Assembly: GCA_017428155.1 (NCBI GenBank)
Contig: JAFRRJ010000025.1
Location: forward strand, 1-64,000
Direction of reading: 5' to 3'
From: Clostridiales bacterium
GTDB taxonomy: Bacteria > Bacillota > Clostridia > Saccharofermentanales > Saccharofermentanaceae
Length of the DNA: 64,000 nt
Shown: one piece after another, positions 34,890 through 42,695 of the stretch
Position numbering within the stretch: the first letter of the stretch is position 1
How the letters are laid out: each line of letters opens with the position of its first letter
Made by a program: the position numbers and the translations under genes
The notes under the pieces: generated by a model
Databases searched by the model: none
The model's input: only the letters and a program-made list of their open reading frames with translations
What the model was told of the DNA's origin: nothing

Positions 34890-36845
34890 ATGTTGCTAAA
34901 AGAACTGAACAGGTCAAGAGGGGCACTTTGCTCCTTCATTCTTCTTGTGTATTTTATGTGTTTTTTCGGCCAGCCCGAAAAGCAGTCTTCCAAGACTGCA
35001 TATCTCATAGTATCCGTGCTGGCTGTTTTCGCGTTCTTCATAAACCAGGTCGCCTATCACAAGAATCCCAGAGCCCTTGAAAGACTTACAGACAAGCACA
35101 GGCAGATAACGGTCTTCGCGTTTGCGGCTCTGTTCGGACTCATCGTCGTCTATGCAAACTACGAGCTCTTCTTTACTCTGCCCATGATGCAGAGGATCTT
35201 TACGATCATTCTCCTGTTCTTATCCTCAGGAGTCGTATTCATCAACATATTCCTCTTCTGCGTATGGCTTTTCGCGATGTTCGAGATAAGGAGCGCGGCG
35301 TCTACCCTCAGTGCGCGAAAATGGTTCTTCGGCTGCTTTGCAGCTCTTGCGATCTTCTATCTTATAGTCTTCTACCTTTGTTCATATCCTGGCCAGATCT
35401 GCTCAGACAGCCTGAACCAGATAAAGCAGGTCATCTACGGCAACTACTCGAATCACCATCCCGTATATCAGACATGGCTCATCGGCCTGTTCTTCAGGAT
35501 TGGTCTTTATATATTCAATGACATCAACGATGCCATCGCAGTATATTCAGTCTTCCAGGTGCTGGCTATTTCCGCTTCATTCGCTTTCCTGATCTCCACC
35601 ATGATCGAGGCAGGCTGCCGCAAGGCATTTGCAGTCCTGTGGCTTATATGGTTCATGCTTATGCCGTGCCATATAATCTTCAGTTTTACGCTCTGGAAAG
35701 ACAGCCTCTACGGCGCTGTGGTGCTCCTGTTTACACTTGCTCTGTTCAGGATATTCAAGAATATCGGCAAAAAACAGGTCTTCAACTTCATTCTGCTTAC
35801 GTTATCCGGCATCGGCTTCAACCTCTTAAGAAGCAACGGTCTTCCTGCATATCTGCTTTTGTTTGTGATCTTCCTTGTATGCTATTTCATAGACAAAAGG
35901 AAGGAGAAGAAAGATCCTTCAAGAAAGACCGCGCCTTATAAAAAGACCGTCATCCTCTGCCTCATCGTGGCACTTCTCGCTTCGCTCATAATGAAGTTCC
36001 CCATCCTCAAGGCAATGAATATCCCTCAGGCTGACACGGTCGAGATGCTCTCGATCCCCGTCCAGCAGATAACAAGGATCGCAAGGGAGAAGGATGACTT
36101 CACCGAGAAAGAAAGAGAGATCATGTCTCACGTCGCATCACTTGAGACGATGAAAGAAAGATATAACCCCAGGATCTACGACTACGCAAGAGACGTTATC
36201 CGTTATGAGGGCGACCAGCAGTATATCAAGGACCACCCTATAGAGCTCTTCGGCGTGTGGCTCGCTTCAGTAATCAGACATCCTTTCATCGCCGCCGAGG
36301 CATGGGTCGACCAGACATCAGGATACTGGAATCCGGGTTCATATTACTGGATGAAGTGGTGGGACGGTGTCTGCGAGGAAGAAGGTCTTCACCTGATCAT
36401 CCATTCCGACAAGGCAAACACACTTTTCCATTCATACGTAAGAGCTTTCACTGATGAGAATTCCGTTCTGGGTCTTTCATACAACGTAGGCTGGCATGTA
36501 TGGATAATGCTCCTGTTCATCGCTTACTCGATATATCAGAAGAGGAAGGACGTCATATTTGCACTTCCTGTTATATGCCTCATAGGAACGCTTCTTATCG
36601 CTACACTGATGCACGATGAGTTCCGCTTCGGATATAACATCTACACCTGTCTGCCTCTGATAATCTTCTGCTGCATGGGATATAAAGAGAATCCTGCCAA
36701 AGCAGCGGCAGTAAGTGTTCCTTCCGACGCTTCCGCCACGTTGTCTTTCTCTTTCAAGGAATTCTTCAGATCATTAAGAGAACCGGAGGTTCCCGGTTCG
36801 AATGCGGATCCTGATATCGACCCTTCAGAGAACGCTTCGGAATAA
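34890..36845 (+). CDS. Polytopic membrane protein, DUF6020 / GT-C glycosyltransferase-like
   Basis: 651 aa with AAGGAG 10 nt before the start. There are about a dozen hydrophobic helices. Characteristic segments are Y-P-G-Q-I-C-S-D-S-L-N-Q followed by N-H-H-P-V-Y-Q-T-W in an early extracytoplasmic loop, F-T-L-W-K-D-S-L-Y-G, and R-S-N-G-L-P-A-Y. These match my recollection of the clostridial DUF6020 group, thought to be GT-C-fold glycosyltransferases acting on lipid-linked sugars; that function is inference. A soluble loop lies at about 380-520 and the C-terminus is acidic. It starts a plus-strand run with two hypotheticals. Confidence 0.82.
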   Translation: MLLKELNRSRGALCSFILLVYFMCFFGQPEKQSSKTAYLIVSVLAVFAFFINQVAYHKNPRALERLTDKHRQITVFAFAALFGLIVVYANYELFFTLPMMQRIFTIILLFLSSGVVFINIFLFCVWLFAMFEIRSAASTLSARKWFFGCFAALAIFYLIVFYLCSYPGQICSDSLNQIKQVIYGNYSNHHPVYQTWLIGLFFRIGLYIFNDINDAIAVYSVFQVLAISASFAFLISTMIEAGCRKAFAVLWLIWFMLMPCHIIFSFTLWKDSLYGAVVLLFTLALFRIFKNIGKKQVFNFILLTLSGIGFNLLRSNGLPAYLLLFVIFLVCYFIDKRKEKKDPSRKTAPYKKTVILCLIVALLASLIMKFPILKAMNIPQADTVEMLSIPVQQITRIAREKDDFTEKEREIMSHVASLETMKERYNPRIYDYARDVIRYEGDQQYIKDHPIELFGVWLASVIRHPFIAAEAWVDQTSGYWNPGSYYWMKWWDGVCEEEGLHLIIHSDKANTLFHSYVRAFTDENSVLGLSYNVGWHVWIMLLFIAYSIYQKRKDVIFALPVICLIGTLLIATLMHDEFRFGYNIYTCLPLIIFCCMGYKENPAKAAAVSVPSDASATLSFSFKEFFRSLREPEVPGSNADPDIDPSENASE

Positions 36846-36968
36846 CTTAAAGAGCTTAAGGTAAGCACGGTATCCGGCAGCGCTCAAAGAGTGCCGTTCT
36901 TTGGTGTATAATAGTCTTCGGAACGCCCATGGCGGGCAAAGGGTTAGATTATTATTTGGAGAGATCTT

Positions 36969-37595
36969 ATGAGATTCATGAAGAACAAAACTGCTATGGC
37001 AATAGCGCTTTTGGGCCTGTTGCCGATCATCGTCATCATCGTGGTATTCTCGCTTGGCGGCGGCAAAGCGGCAATGGCACCTTTTTCACCCGATGCACAG
37101 CGGAAGATAATGGAAGACTATACCGACAAGTTAAATAACAGGAATGCCGACATCATCTTCTATAAAAGAGACCCCGAGGGGCCTTCCAATCTCAAGGCCA
37201 GAAGGATCAATGCGTTGAACGATCAGGGTCTTGATCTTGCCCGTTACGGAAGCTATGACTATCACGTCCTGATCATTAATGAACTGGACGGCTCACTCCG
37301 GTTATCCATAGAAGAGCTTCAGACCGTAAACAAGCTTCTAAAAGAAAAGAATTTCCGAATCGTTTATCTCGGATCGAACTTCAGGCAGCTCGTGGATAAC
37401 AGCATTATCAGCGATCTTCCGTCTGAGGGCACTAAGAGCATCCTCACTTTCTACGACAAACACGGCGCAAAGTTCAGCGACAGCAAATTCGCGGACGATC
37501 CGATAGCTATGCCGATCGTCGGGCTCGACAGGAATCAGGAGATCTTATACACCGCGATAGAAGAACTCGCTAACAAGGATCTGTTCTGGAACTGA
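36969..37595 (+). CDS. Hypothetical membrane-anchored protein
   Basis: 208 aa with GGAGA 8 nt upstream. One N-terminal transmembrane helix (about 9-28), then an exported or cytosolic alpha/beta domain of about 170 aa. It contains V-L-I-I-N-E-L-D-G-S and a repeated strand-helix pattern (F-R-I-V-Y-L-G-S-N-F). No catalytic signature was recognised. A TATAAT at 36907-36912 may be its own -10 box, 57 nt ahead. Confidence 0.75.
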   Translation: MRFMKNKTAMAIALLGLLPIIVIIVVFSLGGGKAAMAPFSPDAQRKIMEDYTDKLNNRNADIIFYKRDPEGPSNLKARRINALNDQGLDLARYGSYDYHVLIINELDGSLRLSIEELQTVNKLLKEKNFRIVYLGSNFRQLVDNSIISDLPSEGTKSILTFYDKHGAKFSDSKFADDPIAMPIVGLDRNQEILYTAIEELANKDLFWN

Positions 37596-37707
37596 GCCTT
37601 TATTCCGCATCTGCAACATTTTCGAGCTCTTAAATGTATTGATAGTATAAGGGGCTGCTGCAAGATGGCAGGCAGACCCCGGGAATTCAAAAGCAGAGGG
37701 TAGAATA

Positions 37708-38370
37708 ATGGGACAGAAGAGCAGGAAAAAAGTTTGCATATTGCTGGTCATAGGGATCGTAATAAGCGCTGCGGCTATGATTTGGGGAACACTTACGGTA
37801 TTGACTTTTCTCGCTTACAAAGCGGAAAAATCTCAGACCGGATATAAATATGCTTCCAAATACGATCTTCCGATAGGCGGCGACGGCTATACCGAAGGCC
37901 GTAAATGGCATGTATACAAGAGAGACGCACACGGCGTTATTTATCTTTATGTCTATTCCCCGGGCGTAAAGGAAACCGAGACCGATTACATGAATTTCGA
38001 GATCTTTGATTCTTCCAAAGACGCCAAGAAAAACTATGAGAAAAAGTATAAGCAATACAGGGAAAGTATAATCGATGAGGGCATGAACTGGTTCAGATAC
38101 GATGTTCCCGGCGTATGCGATGCATTCATAGAGGACATGGTATATCTCGAGGGAAACGTCATTATCAGTGCCGACGTCTCGATAACGAGTGCCTGGAGCG
38201 GTTATTACTATGAAGATGAAACCGATACCACAACAACCATACCGACTGAAACCGTTGACACGACTGATCCTGCCGGCGGACATTATAATAGAAATAATCT
38301 GGCTCCCTATATCTTTGCCCACGCACCCGAGATAAGAGAATTCATCCTTGAGGAGATCTGCGGCAACTAA
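37708..38370 (+). CDS. Hypothetical membrane-anchored protein
   Basis: 220 aa. A basic start and one transmembrane helix (about 9-37) are followed by an extracytoplasmic domain rich in Tyr, Lys and Asp, a Thr-rich linker (about 170-195, D-T-T-T-T-I-P-T) and a short terminal helix. AGAGGG precedes the ATG. No family was recognised. It lies 112 nt after the previous hypothetical on the same strand and is closed by a terminator. Confidence 0.75.
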   Translation: MGQKSRKKVCILLVIGIVISAAAMIWGTLTVLTFLAYKAEKSQTGYKYASKYDLPIGGDGYTEGRKWHVYKRDAHGVIYLYVYSPGVKETETDYMNFEIFDSSKDAKKNYEKKYKQYRESIIDEGMNWFRYDVPGVCDAFIEDMVYLEGNVIISADVSITSAWSGYYYEDETDTTTTIPTETVDTTDPAGGHYNRNNLAPYIFAHAPEIREFILEEICGN

Positions 38371-38379
38371 GTGACAACC

Positions 38380-38423
38380 AAGGAGCGCCTTTGAAAGCAA
38401 AGGCTTTACGCCGCTCCTTTTAA
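38380..38423 (+). terminator. Terminator after the 37708 gene
   Basis: AAGGAGCG / CGCTCCTT stem with a structured loop (inner AAAGC...), followed by TTTTAAG. Confidence 0.75.
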
Positions 38424-38494
38424 GTAATATCAGAACGGTCCTTTATTCGAATACTGATATAATATGCATCAGTAATCACGTAAAGGACCTTTTT

Positions 38495-38983
38495 ATGGAA
38501 ACAGTTTTCGAGTCCGCAAACATAATATACGTAAAGCCGACATTAGAACTCGTCCCGGCCTATCTTGAGATGGTCAACGATATCGAGAACGTGGCGCGCT
38601 ACATCGGCGACAGGCGCGAGCCCTTCACATATGAGGAAGAGTGCAAATATATCCAGGAGAGGATCGACAATCACGCCCTCCTGTTTTCCATGCTCGAAAA
38701 GTCCACCGGCAGCTTTATCGGCAACATCGAATTCTTCAACCATAAGGGCTACGAATCCGAATGGGGCATCGTCATCACCACCTCCATGCAGAACAAGGGC
38801 TACGGCAAAGAAGCCCTGCTCCGCTCCGTCGAATACGGCTTTAACGAGGTCGGCCTCGAACGCATCTACCTTATCGTCTACGCCGACAACCCGCGCGCGA
38901 TACACGTCTACGAGGAATGCGGTTTCACCGAATATGACCGCACGGACGTTGATATATTCATGCACAGACTGAAGAACGGCTGA
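38495..38983 (+). CDS. GNAT-family N-acetyltransferase (RimJ/RimL-like)
   Basis: 162 aa. It transfers an acetyl group from acetyl-CoA to an unidentified amine. The acetyl-CoA loop is visible as Q-N-K-G-Y-G-K-E-A-L (motif A), with the following helix and the motif-B region N-P-R-A-I-H-V-Y-E-E-C-G-F. Its length is typical of Acetyltransf_3. A TATAAT at 38458-38463 lies 32 nt before the ATG. The middle of the gene is GC-rich and leaves long open frames in two other frames, which I treat as shadows. Confidence 0.9.
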   Translation: METVFESANIIYVKPTLELVPAYLEMVNDIENVARYIGDRREPFTYEEECKYIQERIDNHALLFSMLEKSTGSFIGNIEFFNHKGYESEWGIVITTSMQNKGYGKEALLRSVEYGFNEVGLERIYLIVYADNPRAIHVYEECGFTEYDRTDVDIFMHRLKNG

Positions 38984-39115
38984 GGGGCTTCACCCTCACT
39001 GCGGTCATCTCAGGCTGTCTGTTCGTCTGGTTCATCCGGAGGCCTTGATGGTTGATGGTCTTGAGGGGTGGCCGTGCTCAAAGACATGTGGTGTGATGTG
39101 GGGTTGTTTTTTCGC

Positions 39116-39303
39116 GTACCTATAAATCACTCGAAAAATCCATTCTTATGGGTACACACCCACTCAAAATCCTTATTTTCGCATCCCGCGTACCTATAAA
39201 TCGCACGAAAAATACATTCTTATGGGTACGTTTCTGCTTCAGAACCGTGTTTTCACGGGTTGCGTACCTATAAATTGCGCGAAAAATCCATTCTTATGGG
39301 TAC
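39116..39303. repeat. Array A: three 40-bp palindromic-end repeats with 74-bp period
   Basis: Copies at 39116-39155, 39190-39229 and 39264-39303 begin GTACCTATAAAT and end ATTCTTATGGGTAC, so the ends can pair (GTACCTATAA with TTATGGGTAC). The copies differ only at a few central bases (positions 13-16 and 25). The two 34-bp spacers have the same length but agree at only about half of their positions. The array lies between the convergent GNAT and ABC-F genes. No cas genes are present. Confidence 0.9.
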
Positions 39304-39360
39304 GTGGGGATTTTTACCCTAACCCGCAAAAAGACCCGGTCTTACCCCACCACGCTTAAT

Positions 39361-40821
39361 TCACATCTTCACTTCCCTGTCAGCTACAGCCTCCGAGAAG
39401 GTCCTGTCGTGCTCAACAAAGAGCATTGTAACATTGTTATCTTTGACCAGACGCTCGATTTCCTGACGCATATAGACGTCAATATAGTTCAGGGGCTCGT
39501 CCCAAAGATAGAGATCGGCCTGCTCGCACAGCGAGAGCGCGATCATGACGAATTTCTTCTGGCCGAGCGAGAGTGCCTGTACGTCGCGGTAGAGCATCTC
39601 CTTGGTAAATCCCATCTTGATCAGGACCGTGCTGAACCGGGTCTTATCAACCCCGCGGTCATCGGCAATGTCATAAAGTGAGCCCACGAGAGAAGATGTA
39701 TCCTGACCCACATATGAGATCTTAAGGCCGGGCGCAATATATACATCTCCTGAAGCAGTGATGCCCTCAGCTTCACCCAGTCCTGCAAGATACTTGATAA
39801 GCGTGCTCTTGCCGCAGCCGTTTTTGCCCTGCAAAGAGATCTTCGCGCCGCGTTCGACCGTGAGATCAAAGCCATTCACGACCGGCTCGCCGTAACGCAT
39901 CAGCGTCACGTTCTTAAGGATCACAGGGGTCTTATTGTGGTGCTCGGTGCCCGTTATCTTGAGCTTCTCGGAGCGTTCGAGGTCTTTGAGAAGTCCCTGC
40001 TTCTCCTCCATCTTGCGCTCGTTCCTGCGCTCTAAGTTCTTGGCGGCAGACATCAGTTTGCGCGCTTTCTCAGCCTCGTACGCCCTCCTGAAATGATCCT
40101 CGGCGACTTTGGAGGGAGCCTTGCTCCTGTTCTTATACCCTTCGGCTTTTGAAGACCACCTGGCATTCTTCTTCATGGCGGCATCGATAGAACTCATCTC
40201 TTTTCTGAGCTGGTCGTTCCTTGCGCGCTCGCTTTCCATGCGCTGCTCGTTGTTCTCCCACCATACGGAATAAGATGCGGCGACGAGCTCAAGACCTGTC
40301 TTTGTTATTACAAGCGTGTGGTCGGTACAGCGGTCTAAAAAGGCGCGGTCGTGCGATATCAGGATGAAGCCGTCCTTTGATGCGAGATAGTCAGCAACGG
40401 CCTCTCGTCCGACCCGGTCGAGGTGATTCGTGGGTTCGTCGATCAGGGGGTAGATGCCGTCTGAAGCAAAGAGATTTGCGAGCATGAGCTTGGTGCGCTC
40501 GCCGCCTGACAGGGTTTCCATCGGACGCCACATGATGTCGGGGTCTGCACCCATGAGGCTTAATTCCTTGCGGACCCTCCAGTCCTCATTTTCGGGCAGG
40601 TCAGACATAGGAAAAAGGATGGTCTCAGGCACGCCCGTGATGGTGCCGCCGTAGGGGAGCTCGCCCCTTAAGAGCTTGAAAAACGTGGTCTTGCCCCTGC
40701 CGTTGCGGCCCGCCAGAGCGAGCTTCCATGAGGTGTCGAGAGTTATGGTGACGTCATCGAAAAGGGTCTTCTCGGACCCGTCGTAACCGAATGACAGATT
40801 GTTGATACTAATTACTGGCAC
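39361..40821 (-). CDS. ABC-F ATPase, Lsa-type ribosomal protection protein
   Basis: 486 aa, GTG start with AAGGAG 7 nt upstream. Two ABC domains without membrane segments: Walker A G-R-N-G-R-G-K-T-T (38-46), signature L-S-G-G-E (104-108) and Walker B before D-E-P-T-N-H-L-D in the first; G-K-N-G-C-G-K-S-T (332-340), L-S-L-G-Q (417-421) and L-W-D-E-P-L-N-Y-I-D in the second. The long charged linker (about 185-295) is the part that reaches the ribosomal centre in ARE ABC-F proteins. The L-S-L-G-Q and W-D-E-P-L-N-Y forms point to the Lsa/Vga side of the family (lincosamide, streptogramin A, pleuromutilin protection). A leader-peptide attenuator lies upstream. Confidence 0.9.
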   Translation of the reverse strand: MPVISINNLSFGYDGSEKTLFDDVTITLDTSWKLALAGRNGRGKTTFFKLLRGELPYGGTITGVPETILFPMSDLPENEDWRVRKELSLMGADPDIMWRPMETLSGGERTKLMLANLFASDGIYPLIDEPTNHLDRVGREAVADYLASKDGFILISHDRAFLDRCTDHTLVITKTGLELVAASYSVWWENNEQRMESERARNDQLRKEMSSIDAAMKKNARWSSKAEGYKNRSKAPSKVAEDHFRRAYEAEKARKLMSAAKNLERRNERKMEEKQGLLKDLERSEKLKITGTEHHNKTPVILKNVTLMRYGEPVVNGFDLTVERGAKISLQGKNGCGKSTLIKYLAGLGEAEGITASGDVYIAPGLKISYVGQDTSSLVGSLYDIADDRGVDKTRFSTVLIKMGFTKEMLYRDVQALSLGQKKFVMIALSLCEQADLYLWDEPLNYIDVYMRQEIERLVKDNNVTMLFVEHDRTFSEAVADREVKM

Positions 40822-40906
40822 AATGATTCTCCTTGTTGAGGGGAATACTGACGTATCATGACGTGCGTCAGGATTTATCAGTGTTTCCTTATTCCTCTGC
40901 CGGATA

Positions 40907-40943
40907 AATCAAAAGCCGCGACTTATAGTAGCGGCCGCGGCTT
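40907..40943 (-). terminator. Leader terminator of the ABC-F gene (attenuator)
   Basis: On the minus strand AAGCCGCG pairs with CGCGGCTT around a 15-nt loop, followed by TTTTGATTT. It lies between the short leader reading frame and the GTG start, so it would end transcription prematurely unless disrupted. Confidence 0.8.
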
Positions 40944-41006
40944 ATAAAAATGCAATATAAATGAACACACAAAAACAGACTTATCCGCGAGGCAGTTATT
41001 AAACTA

Positions 41007-41027
41007 TCAGCAGATGGTCTTTCTCAT
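41007..41027 (-). CDS. Six-residue leader peptide (M-R-K-T-I-C) upstream of ABC-F
   Basis: ATG at 41027 with GGAGG 7 nt upstream, reading M-R-K-T-I-C then TGA followed at once by TAG. It sits between a consensus promoter and the leader terminator. ABC-F resistance genes are often controlled by antibiotic-stalled ribosomes on such short leader frames, so this is a probable sensor. The stop and SD quality support translation; the peptide itself is too short for any homology argument. Confidence 0.7.
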   Translation of the reverse strand: MRKTIC

Positions 41028-41060
41028 TGGTGTTCCTCCGTTTGTAAGATTTCAGCCGTG

Positions 41061-41089
41061 ATAATACCGCACGGACCTTCCCTAGTCAA
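41061..41089 (-). promoter_or_regulatory. Promoter of the ABC-F leader transcript
   Basis: TTGACT, 17-bp spacer, TATTAT on the minus strand. Transcription should begin about 30 nt before the leader-peptide start. Confidence 0.8.
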
Positions 41090-41178
41090 GCACGGGTGTA
41101 AAACGATTGACACAGTTCTCACGCATGTTTCACACATCCTTCACTCATCAATCCCGCAATTGGGTCTGAGGTCAGGTT

Positions 41179-41184
41179 TATAAT
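41179..41184 (+). promoter_or_regulatory. Candidate -10 box of the transglutaminase-like gene
   Basis: TATAAT about 14 nt before a long leader hairpin. No matching -35 at 17 bp was evident. Confidence 0.45.
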
Positions 41185-41197
41185 CCTCGTGGCATAA

Positions 41198-41249
41198 GGA
41201 AGCGCTGATCGTTTCAGGTTGTGTGCGCTGAACCAGCATCAGCGCTTCC
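41198..41249 (+). promoter_or_regulatory. 12-bp perfect inverted repeat in the 5' leader
   Basis: GGAAGCGCTGAT (41198-41209) and ATCAGCGCTTCC (41238-41249) are exact complements. The 28-nt loop contains a second partial stem (GTTTCAG / CTGAAC). No T tract follows, so it is not a typical terminator. It ends 35 nt before the TTG start of the transglutaminase-like gene. Confidence 0.75.
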
Positions 41250-41284
41250 CAAGGTGCCGGTAAAAGGGAAAGCAGGAATTTAAG

Positions 41285-42415
41285 TTGAAATATACGAACA
41301 TCAGAATTGTGTCTTTGTCACTGACTGCGGTTTTAACCCTGTCAGGTTGTTCCGGTATCAAAACACCGGGTGTTGTTGACACAGATGTTATTGTCTCCTC
41401 GAAGGCTCCCTCCGAGATCAGCAGCCTTGAAGATATAAGTATCACAAGTCTGTCCTCTGAGGATACTTCTGCGCCTTCTTATAAGGAGGTATCGCTTGAA
41501 TTCGAACCTCATGTATTCCCTTCCATACTTTACGATGTCTACGGTGATGAATACCGCGATTCTTTCTTCAATCTCTGCGATGCGCTTCAGGAAGGCAAAG
41601 ATACCTTCGAATGCGCAAGCGAGGAGGCCTACAACTGGTGCATGGAGGGCGTAACGCTCAATCAGCTCTATCCTGTAGCCTGCCTTCAGATAACGAAGAA
41701 CGGCGGTAACGGATCCCCCTCCTATGAGAACGGGACAGGCCATATCTATTACACCAATTCAGCCGATGATTTTCTCCAAAGACAGGAGTCATTCATAGAG
41801 CAGATCGAAGAGATCAAGCAAAACAACATCAAGCCGGATTACAGCGATTTTGATGTATGTCTTGCTCTCTACGATTACATCGCTTCCAATTACACATATG
41901 ACCACGACGGCACACTTGAACGCAGTGATAACGGTTCATGCTGTGCCTGCCTCAAGTACAAGAAGGGCGTCTGCGCGGATTTCGGCGCATGGTATGCATA
42001 TCTTCTTATGCAGTGCGGAGTAACTGCCGTTGAGGTCCAGAATTTTGGTACAGGCCAGGGCCTCGGCTATCACGCATGGACTTATGTCGAACTTGACGGC
42101 AAAGGCTATCACATCGATGCCACATGGGCTTTAAAGTCAGAAAGAACAGATGATTTCCTGACTCTCGATTATTTTCTTATGACCGATGAGGACCGTGCAA
42201 AAGCTGATTATCCTCCTGAACTGACGGAAGTTCCACTCATAATCGGAACCTATTTCTATGCCAAGGATTGTCCGGAACACGACTTCACGGCAGATGATCC
42301 CACATACCGCTTCCCTGACTTTACGAACTGCAAGCGTTATGACACCGAAAAGAATGTGATCGTCTACTACAATCTGACAGTCGATAACGAGGAACACGAA
42401 TTCACATACGAATAA
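41285..42415 (+). CDS. Transglutaminase-like lipoprotein (cysteine protease fold)
   Basis: 376 aa, TTG start with AGGAA 8 nt upstream. The lipobox L-S-G-C gives Cys22 as the lipid site. A Ser/Thr-rich spacer (23-60) is followed by a helical part and the transglutaminase-like core. The catalytic triad is visible as Cys230 (K-K-G-V-C-A-D-F), His263 (G-Y-H-A-W) and Asp278 (H-I-D-A-T-W). Such secreted proteins cleave or crosslink proteins or peptidoglycan-linked peptides; the substrate is unknown. A long inverted repeat lies in the leader and a terminator follows. Confidence 0.9.
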   Translation: MKYTNIRIVSLSLTAVLTLSGCSGIKTPGVVDTDVIVSSKAPSEISSLEDISITSLSSEDTSAPSYKEVSLEFEPHVFPSILYDVYGDEYRDSFFNLCDALQEGKDTFECASEEAYNWCMEGVTLNQLYPVACLQITKNGGNGSPSYENGTGHIYYTNSADDFLQRQESFIEQIEEIKQNNIKPDYSDFDVCLALYDYIASNYTYDHDGTLERSDNGSCCACLKYKKGVCADFGAWYAYLLMQCGVTAVEVQNFGTGQGLGYHAWTYVELDGKGYHIDATWALKSERTDDFLTLDYFLMTDEDRAKADYPPELTEVPLIIGTYFYAKDCPEHDFTADDPTYRFPDFTNCKRYDTEKNVIVYYNLTVDNEEHEFTYE

Positions 42416-42504
42416 GCCAACCCCGCAGCATGATTCTTTGTGATCTTGCTGTGCCCCTCTAATATACCGGCCAGACTGCGCTAAAGCAGTCCGGACCGGA
42501 AATA

Positions 42505-42580
42505 AAAACAGCCAACCTTCATACACTCTCTCCAATTGCCGACTCAAGCTGATTCATACCAGCTTGGGCCGGCTGTTTTA
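42505..42580 (+). terminator. Terminator after the transglutaminase-like gene
   Basis: Outer stem AAAACAGCC / GGCTGTTTT with a nested CAAGCTG/CAGCTTG hairpin (42545-42566). The right arm itself supplies the T run. Confidence 0.75.
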
Positions 42581-42695
42581 TCAGGGGCAAAAACCTCATT
42601 CCTGCCAAACTCACTGATTGTATGATCAACGGCTGAATCCTATGATAAAGTTGTGTGCAAAGGGTTCACCGGAAAAACTTAGGGGTTTAAATCTT

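Noticed and set aside
38543-38972. Long open frames on both strands inside the GNAT gene
   Set aside because: They result from GC-rich third positions; only the 38495-38983 frame shows a protein family.
39116-39303. CRISPR-like array (conserved 40-bp repeats with 34-bp unlike spacers)
   Set aside because: Only three copies, substitutions in the repeats, spacers that still resemble each other in part, and no cas genes in the window.
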